DNA of 64,000 nt from an uncultured Bacteroidota bacterium (lineage in GTDB: Bacteria; Bacteroidota; Bacteroidia; Bacteroidales; P3), in the NCBI GenBank assembly GCA_902784865.1, contig CACZWL010000001.1, positions 124,001 through 188,000 on the forward strand. The letters run 5' to 3'. A program made the position numbers and the translations under genes. Below, in pieces: positions 7,704 to 15,759 of this stretch (within the stretch, counting starts at the first letter, position 1; every line of letters starts with the position of its first letter). The notes under the pieces were generated by a model, which saw only the letters and a program-made list of their open reading frames with translations, had not been told where the DNA came from and did no database searches.

Positions 7704-8175
7704 ATTCATTGCATGCATGCTGTTTTTGCTTATCGGCGGAAATCTCTCGGCGCAGGGCTACAACCTGGAGCGCACACAGCTGGCCAACTTCCTCACGCGC
7801 ATGTACGAGAATGCCCCGTTCGAGGGGGTGCGGGCGGTGGACGACTACGAGCAGCAGTACCTCATCTCGGTGCTCACGCTCGACCCGGCCAAGTACGGCG
7901 GCAACGAGAGCACGATGTTCCGCGTGGCGGGGGTGAAGGCAATGTCACAGGCAAGCCGTTTCTTCAACGGTAGCAACATTACCTCCGACCTAATTATTCG
8001 TACAAGCGAGAAGAGCGATGGAACTGCTGACACAGAGATGATAGAGACCATCAAGGAGAACTCTGTTGGTTTCGTTCGGGCGTTGGAGTTACTGGCTAAC
8101 TTCGCGTTGGATAATGGACGGATGGCCTTTATCTATTTCACTCCAATCAAAAATCAGGCGACAACAGAGCTGTAG
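7696..8175 (+). CDS. Small exported hypothetical protein
   Basis: 159 aa. Residues 1-19 form a signal peptide (LFLLIGGNLSAQ). The mature part is alpha/beta with no Cys and no motif I recognise. The first half returns to high GC, the second half is lower. It overlaps the previous gene by 8 bp and is followed 78 bp later by a strong terminator, so it closes the operon that starts at 3524. Confidence 0.65.
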   Translation: MVRFIACMLFLLIGGNLSAQGYNLERTQLANFLTRMYENAPFEGVRAVDDYEQQYLISVLTLDPAKYGGNESTMFRVAGVKAMSQASRFFNGSNITSDLIIRTSEKSDGTADTEMIETIKENSVGFVRALELLANFALDNGRMAFIYFTPIKNQATTEL

Positions 8176-8252
8176 GCCAATGAAGATAAAGGAACATTGG
8201 CGGAACCATATAGTCACCATGGCCCGAGGTAGAGTTTGATTAAACTTTGAGT

Positions 8253-8292
8253 AAAGGGGGAGTAAAACCTAGAGGGTTCTGCTCCCCCTTTT
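8253..8292 (+). terminator. Intrinsic terminator closing the 3.5-8.2 kb operon
   Basis: Stem AAAGGGGGAG (8253-8262) / CTCCCCCTTT (8282-8291), reaching into TTTT. The rest of the 311-bp gap to the next gene holds a promoter near 8369 and TTAACGCA-type short repeats. Confidence 0.75.
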
Positions 8293-8368
8293 ATCGGCAA
8301 GGGCGGTGGCGGGCAAAATGTGAAACAATCACCGCATTATGTGCATGTCCTATGTGCGGAAAATTGTG

Positions 8369-8376
8369 TATTTTTG
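8369..8376 (+). promoter_or_regulatory. -7 element upstream of the DUF362 gene
   Basis: TATTTTTG followed by CAGCGG. No good -33 TTTG is visible at the expected distance. The leader would be about 100 bases and contains repeats of the form ACGCATTAACGC. Confidence 0.5.
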
Positions 8377-8486
8377 CAGCGGTTTTTATATGGTAATTTA
8401 TAGTATAACTATTTAATAATTAGAACATAAACTAACACACTAACGCATTAACGCAATAACACATTAACGCATTATATTGTATTGAT

Positions 8487-9512
8487 ATGAAGAAAGTATT
8501 TATGCTTATGGCGGCCGCCGCGATGATGATGGTCGGCTGCAAACAGAACAACAACCAGCCCGCCGAGGCCCAGGAACCTGTCCAGGAAGGCGCCGCCGTC
8601 TACATGACCCGCGACATCAGCCCCGAGGCCCTCGTCAAAATCTACGAAGCCCTGGGCGTGAAGGCCGAAGGCCGCGTGGCCGTCAAGATCTCCACCGGCG
8701 AAGGCTCCAACCCCAACTACCTGAAGCCCGAGCTTATCCGCCTGCTCGTCGACACCGTTCACGGCACCATCGTGGAGTGCAACACCGCCTACGGCAACGC
8801 CCCCGAGGACAAGAAGGACGAGCGCACCACCTCCGCCAACCACTGGAAGGTCATCGAGCGCCACGGCTTCATCCCCATGTTCAAGGTCGACATCATGGAC
8901 GAAGAGGGCGAAATCCGCATCCCCGTCAAGGACAGCACCCACATCAAGTACGACATCGTGGGCAGCCACATCGACAACTACGACTTCATGATCGCCCTCA
9001 ACCACTTCAAGGGTCACCCCATGGGTGGCTACGGCGGAGCCCTGAAGAACCTCTCCATCGGCTGCGCCAGCGCCAACGGCAAGGCCTACATCCACTCCAG
9101 CGGCAAGATGGAGAAACTCGACATCGCCAAACTCTGGACGCCCGAGTTCATCGGCGACCAGGACGGCTTCCTCGAGAGCATGGCCGCCGCCGCCCAGGCT
9201 GTGGTCAACCACTTCAACGACAAAAAGGGTATCATTTACATCAGCGTGATGAACAACATGAGCATCGACTGCGACTGCGTGGACCACCCCACCCCCGTCA
9301 AGCTGCAGGACTACGGCATCCTGGCCTCCACCGACCCCGTGGCCCTCGACCAGGCCTGCGTCGACATCATCAACAACATGGAGGCAACGCCCGACAACGA
9401 CCCCACGACCCTTATCGAGCGCATCGACAAGCAGCATGGCATCCACACCATCGAGCATGCCGAGAAGATCGGCCTCGGCACCCGCAACTACCGCATCGTC
9501 AGCATCGACTAA
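8487..9512 (+). CDS. DUF362 domain lipoprotein
   Basis: 341 aa. Lipoprotein signal with lipobox MMVGC (Cys18). The remainder matches the DUF362 family: VAVKISTGEGSNPNYLKPEL, the IVECNTAYG strand, FMIALNHFKGHPMGGYGGALK and KNLSIGCASANGK are its hallmarks. DUF362 proteins are often iron-sulfur associated; here the SIGCAS and IDCDCVDH cysteines could serve, but the 4Fe-4S ferredoxin tail of some members is absent. Exported DUF362 lipoproteins are common in Bacteroidales; substrate unknown. It is monocistronic and convergent with the metal operon, whose last gene ends 3 bp away. Confidence 0.85.
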   Translation: MKKVFMLMAAAAMMMVGCKQNNNQPAEAQEPVQEGAAVYMTRDISPEALVKIYEALGVKAEGRVAVKISTGEGSNPNYLKPELIRLLVDTVHGTIVECNTAYGNAPEDKKDERTTSANHWKVIERHGFIPMFKVDIMDEEGEIRIPVKDSTHIKYDIVGSHIDNYDFMIALNHFKGHPMGGYGGALKNLSIGCASANGKAYIHSSGKMEKLDIAKLWTPEFIGDQDGFLESMAAAAQAVVNHFNDKKGIIYISVMNNMSIDCDCVDHPTPVKLQDYGILASTDPVALDQACVDIINNMEATPDNDPTTLIERIDKQHGIHTIEHAEKIGLGTRNYRIVSID

Positions 9513-9515
9513 GTA

Positions 9516-9875
9516 TCACCCCTCAGCGCCCTTATCGGATACGACCTTGGTGTCGTATCCGATCTTCTTCATCCCCGCCTGCAGGCTCTCCACCGTGGCC
9601 TTCTTGGGGTCGTAGGTGATGCTGACGTGCTGCGCCTCCAGGTCGGTCTCCACCTTGCGCACCCCCTTCTCGAAGCGCATGTTCTTCTTGATCTTGTTCT
9701 CGCATTTCTGGCAGTGCATCTGCGGCGTGGGAATGAGGACAGCGACCTTGAGCGAGGTGCGAGGGGCAGCCGGCGTTGAGTGGGGGCTGAGGGCTGACGG
9801 GTTTTGGGTGGCTAGTGTCGTGTGCAGCGGGGCGAGCATCAGCGCCACGAAGACGATAACGATGTTGTGTTTCAT
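9516..9875 (-). CDS. Exported heavy-metal-associated (HMA) domain protein
   Basis: 119 aa. A signal peptide (residues 1-22) is followed by a spacer rich in Pro/Ser/Ala and then an HMA domain (about 45-119) with the metal-binding loop MHCQKCENKIKK (CxxC), ending in KKIGYDTKVV as in MerP/CopZ-type folds. It probably binds Cu(I) or a similar soft metal in the periplasm. It lies 35 bp downstream of a TonB receptor, and the pairing suggests receptor-linked metal uptake or handling. A long frame that continues upstream through the receptor is a shadow; the start here is chosen at MKHNIVIVF. Confidence 0.85.
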   Translation of the reverse strand: MKHNIVIVFVALMLAPLHTTLATQNPSALSPHSTPAAPRTSLKVAVLIPTPQMHCQKCENKIKKNMRFEKGVRKVETDLEAQHVSITYDPKKATVESLQAGMKKIGYDTKVVSDKGAEG

Positions 9876-9910
9876 AAGGATTCTGGTTTTTTTGATTTCT
9901 GACTTCTGGG

Positions 9911-11881
9911 TTAAAAACTGGCGCGCAGGCCCGCGTAGGCCATGATGCCGTGGACGGGACCCCAGATGAGCGTCGGCTCGAAGGCCGCGCTGTAGGGCGC
10001 GTCGGCGGCTATGACGGGCTGCGGCTGGCGGTAGTTGGTCAGGTTCTCGCCGCCGACGTAGAGGGAGAAGTGGCGGAATTCGCGCGTCACCTGCAGGTTG
10101 ACCTGCGGATAGGTGGGGAACTCGTCGTCCCACGAGGCGCTGCCGTCGGCCAGCGTGTAGGCCTTGGGCATGCGGCCGCCGCCGTTGAGGGCCAAGGTGA
10201 GGTCCACCTGCCAGATGCCCATCATCGGCTTCCAGCCTACGGTGAGCAACCCCTTGTAGCGGCTCTGCAGCGGCTTCTCCAGCAGCTCGCCGTCGTAGGT
10301 GCAGCGCACGTGGTTGAGGCGCAGGGCGGCCAGGATGTTGAGCTCGTCGGTGATGTCGCACGCGGCGTCGACCTGCAGCGTGTGGCTGAAGGAGCGCCCG
10401 TCGAGGTCGTGGATGCGCAGGTAGAGCGGGTCCTCGTAGTCGACGACGGCCTGGTGCAGGAAGTTCGTGTAGTAGTATTCGGCCGAGAGCTGCACGTCGC
10501 GCTCGCCGACGGGCAGGTGGAGCGTGGCGCTGAACCCTGTGTTCCAGGCTTCTTCCTGCGGCAGCAGGCTGTCGAGCTCCAGCGTGCGCCCCGAGGCCAG
10601 CAGGTAGTGGCTCTCGGCCAGTGCGTGGGGTGTGCGGTAGCCCTTGCCGACCGAGGCGCGCAGGGTCAGGCGCTCGGTGGGCAGCCACTTCAGGTGCAGG
10701 CGCGGCGTCGCATAGGTCCGCTCGTACAACGTGCTGTGGTCCAGTCGGATGCCGCCCATGGCGGTGAAACGGTAGCTGGGCTTGAACGTGTACTGCGCGT
10801 ACAGCCCCGGAGTGTACTCTTGGGTGAGAAGTGAGGAATGAGGAATGGAGAGCTGCTCGTCGAGACGGTCGACGTTGAGGCTGAGGCCGGTGGAGAGGTT
10901 GTGGGCGTCGCTGAAGTCGTGCTCCAGCACCAGCTGGCTGCTGAAGTTCAGCTGGTCGCCCGCGTAGGCCTTGGGGCCGAAGGTGCCGTCGAGGCGGTAG
11001 AGGCTGCCGTTGGCCAGCAGGGCTATGTTGGTGTTGTGCTCCTGGTTGAGCAGGAAGGCGTGCTTCATGTAGGCTTCGGCGCGGCGCGCGTCGAGGCGTA
11101 TGCGGAAGGGGTTCGCCATGTGGTCGACCTGTCCGCCCTGGCGGCGCTCCTGCAGGTAGCCCGCCCCGGCGTGCATGATGTAGCGGCCGTGGGTGTATTT
11201 CCAGCGGTTCATCACGTGCAGCTGGCGCACCGCCGGAGCGTCGAGCCAGTGGTCGCCGTTGTCGTCGTGGTGGCCGAAGTCCTCCTCGCCGTGGACCATG
11301 AGGATGGTGCTCAGGTGGTGGTTCAGGTGGCGCCCCACGGCGGCGTTGAGCTCGGTCTTCAGCTGGCTGTCGCCGTAGAGGTTGAGGCTCACCGCGGGGT
11401 CGTCCTCGGGCTTGAGGTATTCGACGTTGATTTGCCCCGTGATGCTCTGCGGGCCGTTCTTGACGCTCGAGGCGCCTTTGCTGACCGAGATGGACTTGAG
11501 CCATGCGCCGGGCACGTAGCCGAGCGAGTAGGGCAGGGTGGCACCGGTCGAGGCGGGCTGCCCCTCGGTGAGCATCTGCACGTATTGGCCGCTGAGGCCC
11601 AGCAACTTGATCTGTCGGGCGCCGACGGCGGCGTCGTTGTAGTTGACGTCGACCGAGGGGTTGGTGACGAAGCTCTCGCCGAGGTTGCAGCAGGCGGCGC
11701 GGAACAGCTCGCCCTGCCCGATATGGAGGCCGTTTTCGGCACCACCGATGCGGCGCAGGCCCTCGGCCTGGGCCTGGATGGAGACTTCGCCGAGCGTCGA
11801 GGTCTTCACCGTATCTGTCTGCTGCGCCGCAAGCCCGCCACACAGGCACAGGCATGCGCACAGCATGATTGTCTTTTTCAT
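9911..11881 (-). CDS. TonB-dependent outer-membrane receptor, metal-type
   Basis: 656 aa from the ATG at 11881 (signal peptide MKKTIMLCACLCLCGGLAAQ); an upstream in-frame ATG at 11926 is less likely. Plug domain at about 25-160, with SVDVNYNDAAVGARQIKLLG and ISVSKGASSVKNGPQSITGQ, followed by a 22-strand type barrel ending in Phe (GLRASF). Histidine-rich loop segments (EEDFGHHDDNGDHW) fit metal binding. Receptors of this subtype next to HMA proteins are usually annotated as copper or heavy-metal transporters. It shares a promoter at 12363-12394 with the small Cys protein. Confidence 0.9.
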   Translation of the reverse strand: MKKTIMLCACLCLCGGLAAQQTDTVKTSTLGEVSIQAQAEGLRRIGGAENGLHIGQGELFRAACCNLGESFVTNPSVDVNYNDAAVGARQIKLLGLSGQYVQMLTEGQPASTGATLPYSLGYVPGAWLKSISVSKGASSVKNGPQSITGQINVEYLKPEDDPAVSLNLYGDSQLKTELNAAVGRHLNHHLSTILMVHGEEDFGHHDDNGDHWLDAPAVRQLHVMNRWKYTHGRYIMHAGAGYLQERRQGGQVDHMANPFRIRLDARRAEAYMKHAFLLNQEHNTNIALLANGSLYRLDGTFGPKAYAGDQLNFSSQLVLEHDFSDAHNLSTGLSLNVDRLDEQLSIPHSSLLTQEYTPGLYAQYTFKPSYRFTAMGGIRLDHSTLYERTYATPRLHLKWLPTERLTLRASVGKGYRTPHALAESHYLLASGRTLELDSLLPQEEAWNTGFSATLHLPVGERDVQLSAEYYYTNFLHQAVVDYEDPLYLRIHDLDGRSFSHTLQVDAACDITDELNILAALRLNHVRCTYDGELLEKPLQSRYKGLLTVGWKPMMGIWQVDLTLALNGGGRMPKAYTLADGSASWDDEFPTYPQVNLQVTREFRHFSLYVGGENLTNYRQPQPVIAADAPYSAAFEPTLIWGPVHGIMAYAGLRASF

Positions 11882-11921
11882 TGAGAATGTTGGTTTGGTG
11901 ATATGTGAGTTTAATCTACTT

Positions 11922-11968
11922 CTCACCCCACTCGCCTGAAAGGAGAGGGGGCCGGGGGGGGTGAGGCC
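11922..11968. repeat. Degenerate copy of the GGAGAGGGG palindromic repeat
   Basis: TCACCCCACTCGCC then GGAGAGGGG and a GGGGTGAGGCC tail. It is a decayed member of the family found inside genes at 32-48 kb, here between the Cys-rich gene and the TonB receptor. Confidence 0.6.
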
Positions 11969-11972
11969 ACTC

Positions 11973-12353
11973 TCAAACCCTCATCACCATAGACAGCCGC
12001 GACGGCGGCGGCGAGTGAAGCGTAGACAACGGAGCGCCCTGCACGCAGCGTGGCGAATGGAGCGCTGAAAGCAGCGGGTGGAAGGCGGGGAGTGCCGCCA
12101 GCTGCCAGCTGCCGACCTCCGACTCGCGGGCGGAAAGGGGCGCAAGGAGGGTTGTAACCGTCTCGCCCTCTGAGAGTTGCACCACGCGAACCATCATGCA
12201 CGAGGTGTCGGCCCCGCAGCAGCCGTCGTCCATAGGCACCACCAGGGTGGTCTCGCCCGAACAGGCACACGTCATCAGCCCCACGCCGCCAGCCCCGAAG
12301 AGCGTGACAATCAGCGTGGTGAGCGCAATCGCGATATGTGCCAGATGCTTCAT
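11973..12353 (-). CDS. Small exported Cys-rich protein of the metal operon
   Basis: 126 aa from MKHLAHIA; a start 12 bp upstream is possible. An N-terminal signal/membrane segment is followed by MTCACSGETT and DDGCCGADTSCMM, giving a cluster of six or so Cys in about 30 residues. This recalls the HYC_CC_PP-type small proteins that sit beside metal receptors in Bacteroidetes, though the His-Tyr-Cys signature is not exact. The C-terminal third is low-complexity (repeated LHSP phrases) and may be non-native. First gene of the operon with the TonB receptor and HMA protein. Confidence 0.6.
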   Translation of the reverse strand: MKHLAHIAIALTTLIVTLFGAGGVGLMTCACSGETTLVVPMDDGCCGADTSCMMVRVVQLSEGETVTTLLAPLSARESEVGSWQLAALPAFHPLLSALHSPRCVQGAPLSTLHSPPPSRLSMVMRV

Positions 12354-12362
12354 TTCAAGGTG

Positions 12363-12394
12363 CAAAGATACACAATATATTTAATATGGCCAAA
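12363..12394 (-). promoter_or_regulatory. Promoter of the metal operon, nearly leaderless
   Basis: On the minus strand TTTG (12391-12394), 20-bp spacer, TATCTTTG (12363-12370). With the usual distance the transcript would begin only a few bases before the ATG at 12353. Confidence 0.75.
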
Positions 12395-12441
12395 TTTCAT
12401 CGACTTGAATTCGAGTAATAGGCTGTCAAGAGAAGGCGCAC

Positions 12442-12641
12442 GCGTCTCGGAGAGACGCTATCTTAATAACCCCACACGCAGTGTGGGGGGTACAGGCTCC
12501 GGCGCGGTCCGCGTCTCGGAGAGACGCTACAGATGAGGGCGTTGTAGCGTCTCTCCGAGACGCGTGTCTCATGGGCGGCACACTGCCCCCAGACTGCGCT
12601 GCGCTTGTCTGGGGTTATTAAGATAGAGTCTCTCCGAGACT
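12442..12641. repeat. Nested inverted-repeat block (GCGTCTC / GAGACGC palindromes)
   Basis: Inner palindrome: arms 12511-12531 and 12543-12563 are exact reverse complements (21 bp, 11-base loop). Outer arms 12445-12475 and 12610-12640 match over 31 bp with one mismatch. The short palindrome GCGTCTCGGAGAGACGC occurs at 12442 and 12511, in the reverse sense at 12547, and a decayed copy lies at 12627. Two smaller hairpins, including CCCCAGAC 12587-12594 / GTCTGGGG 12606-12613, sit in the spacers. No ORF of interest. Confidence 0.8.
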
Positions 12642-12749
12642 CCCTCGTGGCGGATACGGAGAGACGAATGGCCGATTGGCGTAATTGGCTGTAAATCAGT
12701 CCTGCGCAAGCAATTTGCATAATTCGTACCATTCGCCGACAAGAAAAGT

Positions 12750-13012
12750 GTTAATAGATGTTAAACACCCCCTCGTTTAACATCCATTAACAAATCGTTT
12801 TTCAGTCACCTACCAGAGTCGAACCATATACCTACCATTCACCTACCAGATGGCTTAAAGTGCTGAAAAATAGCCATTTATCTGTATGTTGCTGTGCGAC
12901 AGGTGTTTGTGGGGTCCGAAAACGCCTTTTTTGCCCTCCATCCCCCTTCCGCGAAACTCTCGGAAACTGGCCGCCAACTTTCCTAATAGATGTTAAATTA
13001 ACCGTTTTTAAC
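12750..13012. repeat. Dispersed intergenic element, copy A
   Basis: It opens with an imperfect hairpin (12750-12766 / 12775-12791, one mismatch), continues with CACCTACCAGAGTCGAAC, ATATACCTACCATTCACC and AGATGGCTTAAA, and ends in AACTTTCCTAATAGATGTT and a TTAAC-rich tail. The same order of blocks recurs at 29990-30276. No coding potential seen. Confidence 0.75.
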
Positions 13013-13104
13013 AAATAAACAGACTCCGAACGCGGTTCTGCGTCGGTGTGCGCCTTCCAGGAGTGTCGGGGAATCGATTATTGTCATAATTCCAAAAAAA
13101 GTTG

Positions 13105-13112
13105 TATCTTTG
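13105..13112 (+). promoter_or_regulatory. -7 element of the AlkZ-related / glycosyltransferase operon
   Basis: TATCTTTG followed by CAGTCGG, 27 bp before the ATG at 13139; a poor TTG-type -33 lies 21 bp upstream. Confidence 0.65.
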
Positions 13113-13138
13113 CAGTCGGAAATTCGACATCAGGACTT

Positions 13139-13756
13139 ATGCTGCAGAATATCAAGGATATTGTGCGCCAGGTGAATACACTTGGCTTCCTGCCTTTTTT
13201 CAAAGGCGAAATCGAGGGCTTTTCCATCGAGGAGTGCCTCACGCCCGACTATTGGTTCCAGGACGAGGGTGGCGGCTACGGGGTGTGGGACTGGAAGAAC
13301 GACATCATGGTCGAGGCCGACTGTGCCTACGGCAAGTTCTACCGTGGCAAGGCCTGCTTTGTGAGCCTGAAGTGGTTTCCCGACCTGCTGAACTGGCGTC
13401 GCAGCCGCTACAGCCCGTCGGCCGACGAGCAGCGTATGCTTGCCGCCGTCAAGGAGCGCAACTCGCTGCTCTCGAGCGAGATGAAAAAGCTCTGCACCAA
13501 GGGGTTCGACGGCGCGCTGGCGCGTCTGCAGATGGGTGGCGCCCTGATGACTGCCGACTTTGAATATAAGTACACGCGCGACGGCCGTGCCTATGGCTGG
13601 TCGGTGGCGCGGTATTGCACGCCGGAGGCCTACTTCGGCGCCGAGTGCCTGCAGACGGACCGCACGCCGGAGGAGAGCCGCCAGCGCCTGCAGCTCCACC
13701 TCGCCGAAGCCCTGCCGCAGGCCTCGCCGAAGCAGATAGACCGCATACTGGATTGA
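13139..13756 (+). CDS. AlkZ-related (YcaQ-like) protein
   Basis: 205 aa from the ATG at 13139, which sits just after the promoter; a 31-codon longer reading would begin upstream of the promoter and is rejected. FLPFFKGEIEGFSIEEC, PDYWFQDEGGGYGVWDWK and YGKFYRGKACFVSLKWFPDL match my memory of short AlkZ-related proteins in Bacteroidetes, distant relatives of the DNA glycosylase that unhooks interstrand crosslinks. The glycosylase QxD motif of true AlkZ is not visible, so activity is doubtful. It is 8 bp upstream of the double glycosyltransferase. Confidence 0.6.
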   Translation: MLQNIKDIVRQVNTLGFLPFFKGEIEGFSIEECLTPDYWFQDEGGGYGVWDWKNDIMVEADCAYGKFYRGKACFVSLKWFPDLLNWRRSRYSPSADEQRMLAAVKERNSLLSSEMKKLCTKGFDGALARLQMGGALMTADFEYKYTRDGRAYGWSVARYCTPEAYFGAECLQTDRTPEESRQRLQLHLAEALPQASPKQIDRILD

Positions 13757-13764
13757 GCGTGAGC

Positions 13765-15759
13765 ATGCCCAAGGTCTCGGTCATAATACCCGTCTACAGC
13801 GTCGAGCGCTACATCGGTCGCTGCGTCGAGTCGCTCTTTGGCCAGACGCTCGACGACATGGAGTTCGTCTTTGTCGACGACTGCACGCCCGACCGCTCGA
13901 TGGAGGTGATGCGCGAAGTGCTCGAACGCTACCCCCACCGCAAGGCGCAGGTGCGCGAGGTGCGGCTGGACGCCCACCGTGGCCAGGCCGTGGGGCGCCG
14001 CGCCGGCGTCGAGGTCGCCACGGGCGACTTTGTGACCCATTGCGACTCCGACGACTACGTGGACTCCGATATGTGCCGCGCACTCTATCAGGCGGCTGTC
14101 GACAGCGGCTACGAGATGGTCTATTGCGGCATCGATATCGTCCAGGGCAACCACCGCACGCGGCGCACCGAGGGCGCGAACTGGCTGACCTCACCGCGCG
14201 AAGTCAGCCAGGCTGTCTTCGCCGGCCTCATCAACGGCTCGCTCTGTCGCGGCATCGCCGCCCGGCATCTCTACGACAAGGTGCGCCACTGGCCCGTGGG
14301 CAACGTCTACGAGGACCAGCTCATCCTGCACCAGCTGCTCTACGCCTGCAGCACTCAGGTGGGGTACCTGGGGCGGACGATGTACCACTACGTGATGCAT
14401 GTCGACCAGACCACCAGCCTGGCCACGCGCGAGCAGCTCATCAGCTACACCGAGCAGCATGCCCTCAACGCTGCGCCGCTGGCGCGTTTCCTGCGCGAGG
14501 CCAAGGTGCCGCGCGCAAGGCTCAAGCTGGTGGAGTACGAGCTGACGGACAAATTCCGCCTGCGCCGCCTCGAGGACGAGCCCGACTATGCGGCGCTGCA
14601 GCACCGCATACACCCCTCGCTGACCGTCGCCAAGGCACTCTTCACCCGCGGCCTCTCCTGGGGCAAGAAGCGCGAGTTCTACCGCATAAGGCGCGCCATC
14701 AGGTGGTCGAAGCTGTCTGGTCGAAAGCGGAGAGCGGGAAGCACCTCGCGCCTCGAACCGCACACCCCGCTACCCAAGGTCACCGTCATCATCCCCGTCT
14801 ACAAGGTGGAGCGCTGGATGGCAGGCTTCGCCGAAGAACTGTTCAGGCAGACGATAAAGGAGGTGGAGTTCCTGTTTGTCGACGACTGCACGCCGGACCG
14901 CTCTGTCGAGGTGATGCGCGAAGTCCTCGAACGCTACCCCGAGCGCAAGTCGCAGGTGCGTGTGATCAAGATGGACGGCAACTGCGGCCTGTCGGCGGTG
15001 CGCAAGGCCGGCGTCGAGGCCGCCACGGGCGACTATGTGATCTTCTGCGACCCCGACGACCACTTGGACGAGGAACTGTACGACACGCTGGCCCGTGCGG
15101 CTGCGTCGAGTGGCAGCGAGATGGTCTTTTGCGACTTCTACACCGAGCGGGCGGGCCACATGAGGATACAGTCCGCCCCACGGCATATCGCCAACGACCC
15201 GCACCGCCTCGTGCGGCGGGTGGGGCTGGGCGAGGTGCACGCCGGACTATGGCGTGTGCTCATCGCACGGCACCTCTTCCTGCAGGTGCGCCATTGGCCG
15301 CAGGGCAACATATCGGAGGACTGCGTGCTCCTGTGCCAGATGCTCTGCGCCTGCCGCACAAAGATAGAGTGGGTCTACCGCCCACTATACTATTATGTAT
15401 TGCACCCCGGACAGTCGGTCCACCCCGCCACACGCGAGGCCAACCTCTACACGCTCGGACAGCGCAAGATGAACTACGTGGCGCTGCGTCGCTTCCTGGA
15501 CGAAGCGCATCTGCCCGACTCGTACAAGATGCTCATGGTGTGGCAGATGACTGACAAGCTGCGACTTGCGCTGCTAAAGTGCGAACCTGACTACGTAACC
15601 CTCCAGCGCCAGACCTATCCCGACCTGCGCCTCTCGCGCGTATTGCTCACCCCCGACCTCCCCAAGGGGCTGAAGCGCAGGTACCTGCTGATGACCCTGA
15701 GGGTCTGGAAGCGGGCGCTCAAAAAGACCAACAACCAGCCATGCCAAAAGTCTCGGTAA
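13765..15759 (+). CDS. Tandem two-domain family 2 glycosyltransferase
   Basis: 664 aa from ATG 13765 (MPKVSVIIPVYSVERYIG); an earlier in-frame start at 13615 would lie inside the previous gene. Two complete GT2 (GT-A) modules: residues 1-about 310 with VFVDDCTPDRS and the DXD-type CDSDDYVDSDM, and about 330-655 with VTVIIPVYKVERW, FLFVDDCTPDRS and CDPDDHLDEE. A basic linker (GRKRRAGSTSR) joins them. The modules are near copies of each other and of the next gene, so the protein arose by duplication and fusion. Each should transfer a sugar from an NDP donor, probably in cell-surface glycan synthesis; acceptor unknown. Confidence 0.85.
   Translation: MPKVSVIIPVYSVERYIGRCVESLFGQTLDDMEFVFVDDCTPDRSMEVMREVLERYPHRKAQVREVRLDAHRGQAVGRRAGVEVATGDFVTHCDSDDYVDSDMCRALYQAAVDSGYEMVYCGIDIVQGNHRTRRTEGANWLTSPREVSQAVFAGLINGSLCRGIAARHLYDKVRHWPVGNVYEDQLILHQLLYACSTQVGYLGRTMYHYVMHVDQTTSLATREQLISYTEQHALNAAPLARFLREAKVPRARLKLVEYELTDKFRLRRLEDEPDYAALQHRIHPSLTVAKALFTRGLSWGKKREFYRIRRAIRWSKLSGRKRRAGSTSRLEPHTPLPKVTVIIPVYKVERWMAGFAEELFRQTIKEVEFLFVDDCTPDRSVEVMREVLERYPERKSQVRVIKMDGNCGLSAVRKAGVEAATGDYVIFCDPDDHLDEELYDTLARAAASSGSEMVFCDFYTERAGHMRIQSAPRHIANDPHRLVRRVGLGEVHAGLWRVLIARHLFLQVRHWPQGNISEDCVLLCQMLCACRTKIEWVYRPLYYYVLHPGQSVHPATREANLYTLGQRKMNYVALRRFLDEAHLPDSYKMLMVWQMTDKLRLALLKCEPDYVTLQRQTYPDLRLSRVLLTPDLPKGLKRRYLLMTLRVWKRALKKTNNQPCQKSR

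Noticed and set aside
9516-11861. 781-codon open frame on the minus strand
   Set aside because: Only the last 119 codons (from 9875) look like protein (HMA domain). The rest is Arg/Pro-rich shadow of the TonB receptor in another frame.
13615-13764. Upstream start for the double glycosyltransferase
   Set aside because: It overlaps the AlkZ-related gene, and the extra 50 residues are Pro/Ala/Arg shadow; MPKVSVIIPVY at 13765 matches the start of its paralogue at 15741.
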